A stretch of DNA of 14,495 bases. It comes from Nitrospirota bacterium (GTDB lineage: Bacteria; Nitrospirota; Nitrospiria; Nitrospirales; UBA8639). The position numbers and the translations under genes are program-made. The DNA lies in NCBI GenBank assembly GCA_029879555.1, contig JAOUQB010000025.1:1-14495 (forward strand), written 5' to 3'. Positions 14,328 through 14,495 of the stretch are shown here, piece after piece. The notes beneath the pieces are model-generated. The model made no database searches. It had not been told where the DNA came from and saw only the letters and a list, made by a program, of their open reading frames with translations. The stretch's first letter is position 1; each line of letters opens with the position of its first letter.

Positions 14328-14495
14328 ATGCTGGTGGATCGGAATATTGATACGGATGAGGTCGAGACGCGAGACGAAGACAGCTCGATTAATAATGAGT
14401 TAGCGGAACTGAGTAAGTATGTGGAAATGATCACCGGTACGATTCGTGATATGGAAGCGCCTGTGGCGACCACGTCAGATCAACTTCCCCAAGCG
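14328..14495 (+). CDS. cheZ: CheZ-like CheY-P phosphatase, N-terminal 56 residues (3' end outside window)
   Basis: ATG 14328 follows AGGAG (14317-14321) with 6-base spacing, and the frame is open to the end of the window. The visible part is acidic (DTDEVETRDEDSS) and then helical: ELAELSKYVEMITGTIRD, then EAPVATTSDQLPQA. This fits the N-terminal helix and the Leu-Pro turn that open CheZ proteins. The catalytic region (the Asp/Gln pair of the central helix bundle) lies beyond the window, so the call rests on this weak start plus the position 49 bases after a motor-type cheY. CheZ dephosphorylates CheY-P, ending the signal. The ribosome binding site lies in the palindrome AGGAGACTCCT (14317-14327). 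Confidence 0.7.
   Translation, partial: MLVDRNIDTDEVETRDEDSSINNELAELSKYVEMITGTIRDMEAPVATTSDQLPQA

Overview
The window (about 50% GC by eye) is most of a chemotaxis gene cluster, transcribed entirely on the + strand. It runs from the 3' part of cheA to the first 56 codons of a cheZ-like gene. Gene content and order (cheA with two CheW-like domains, cheW, a globin, an MCP, cheY, cheB, cheR, cheX, then c-di-GMP genes and a second cheY with cheZ) suggest a motile, free-living Gram-negative bacterium. I lean towards Nitrospirota, perhaps a Nitrospira of moderate GC. This is inferred from memory of similar clusters, not from any search.

Region 1 (1-7270) is the signalling core: CheA (partial), CheW, a globin gene broken by two in-frame stops, a membrane MCP with a dCache-like sensor, CheY1, the methylesterase CheB, the methyltransferase CheR and the phosphatase CheX. 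Region 2 (7472-12972) holds a PilZ protein, a STAS protein, an HD-GYP protein and a 1005-residue cytoplasmic hybrid histidine kinase (PAS, HisKA, HATPase, degenerate receiver, receiver, HPt). It probably links the array to c-di-GMP turnover and a phosphorelay. Region 3 (12973-14495) begins with a structured spacer and a sigma-28-like promoter candidate. A 75-residue excisionase-type HTH gene and a 504-base gap with inverted repeats follow, then CheY2, which closely resembles flagellar-motor CheY, and the start of CheZ.

The most unusual signal is in the spacers. Five spacers inside the operon (mcp/cheY, cheY/cheB, cheX/pilZ, pilZ/STAS, STAS/HD-GYP) carry degenerate 7-base tandem repeats. The repeats run purine-rich on the left side and as the reverse complement on the right side, so each spacer can fold into a hairpin. 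The tightly coupled junctions (cheA/cheW, cheB/cheR, cheR/cheX, HD-GYP/kinase) lack them. Second is the globin relic: its frame, apart from the two stops, stays open into the MCP gene. Automatic start calling would therefore give the MCP a false 38-residue extension.

Likely logic: MCP and CheW control CheA, which phosphorylates CheY1, CheB and possibly CheY2. CheR and CheB adapt the receptor. CheX and CheZ are two different CheY-P phosphatases, probably one for each CheY.
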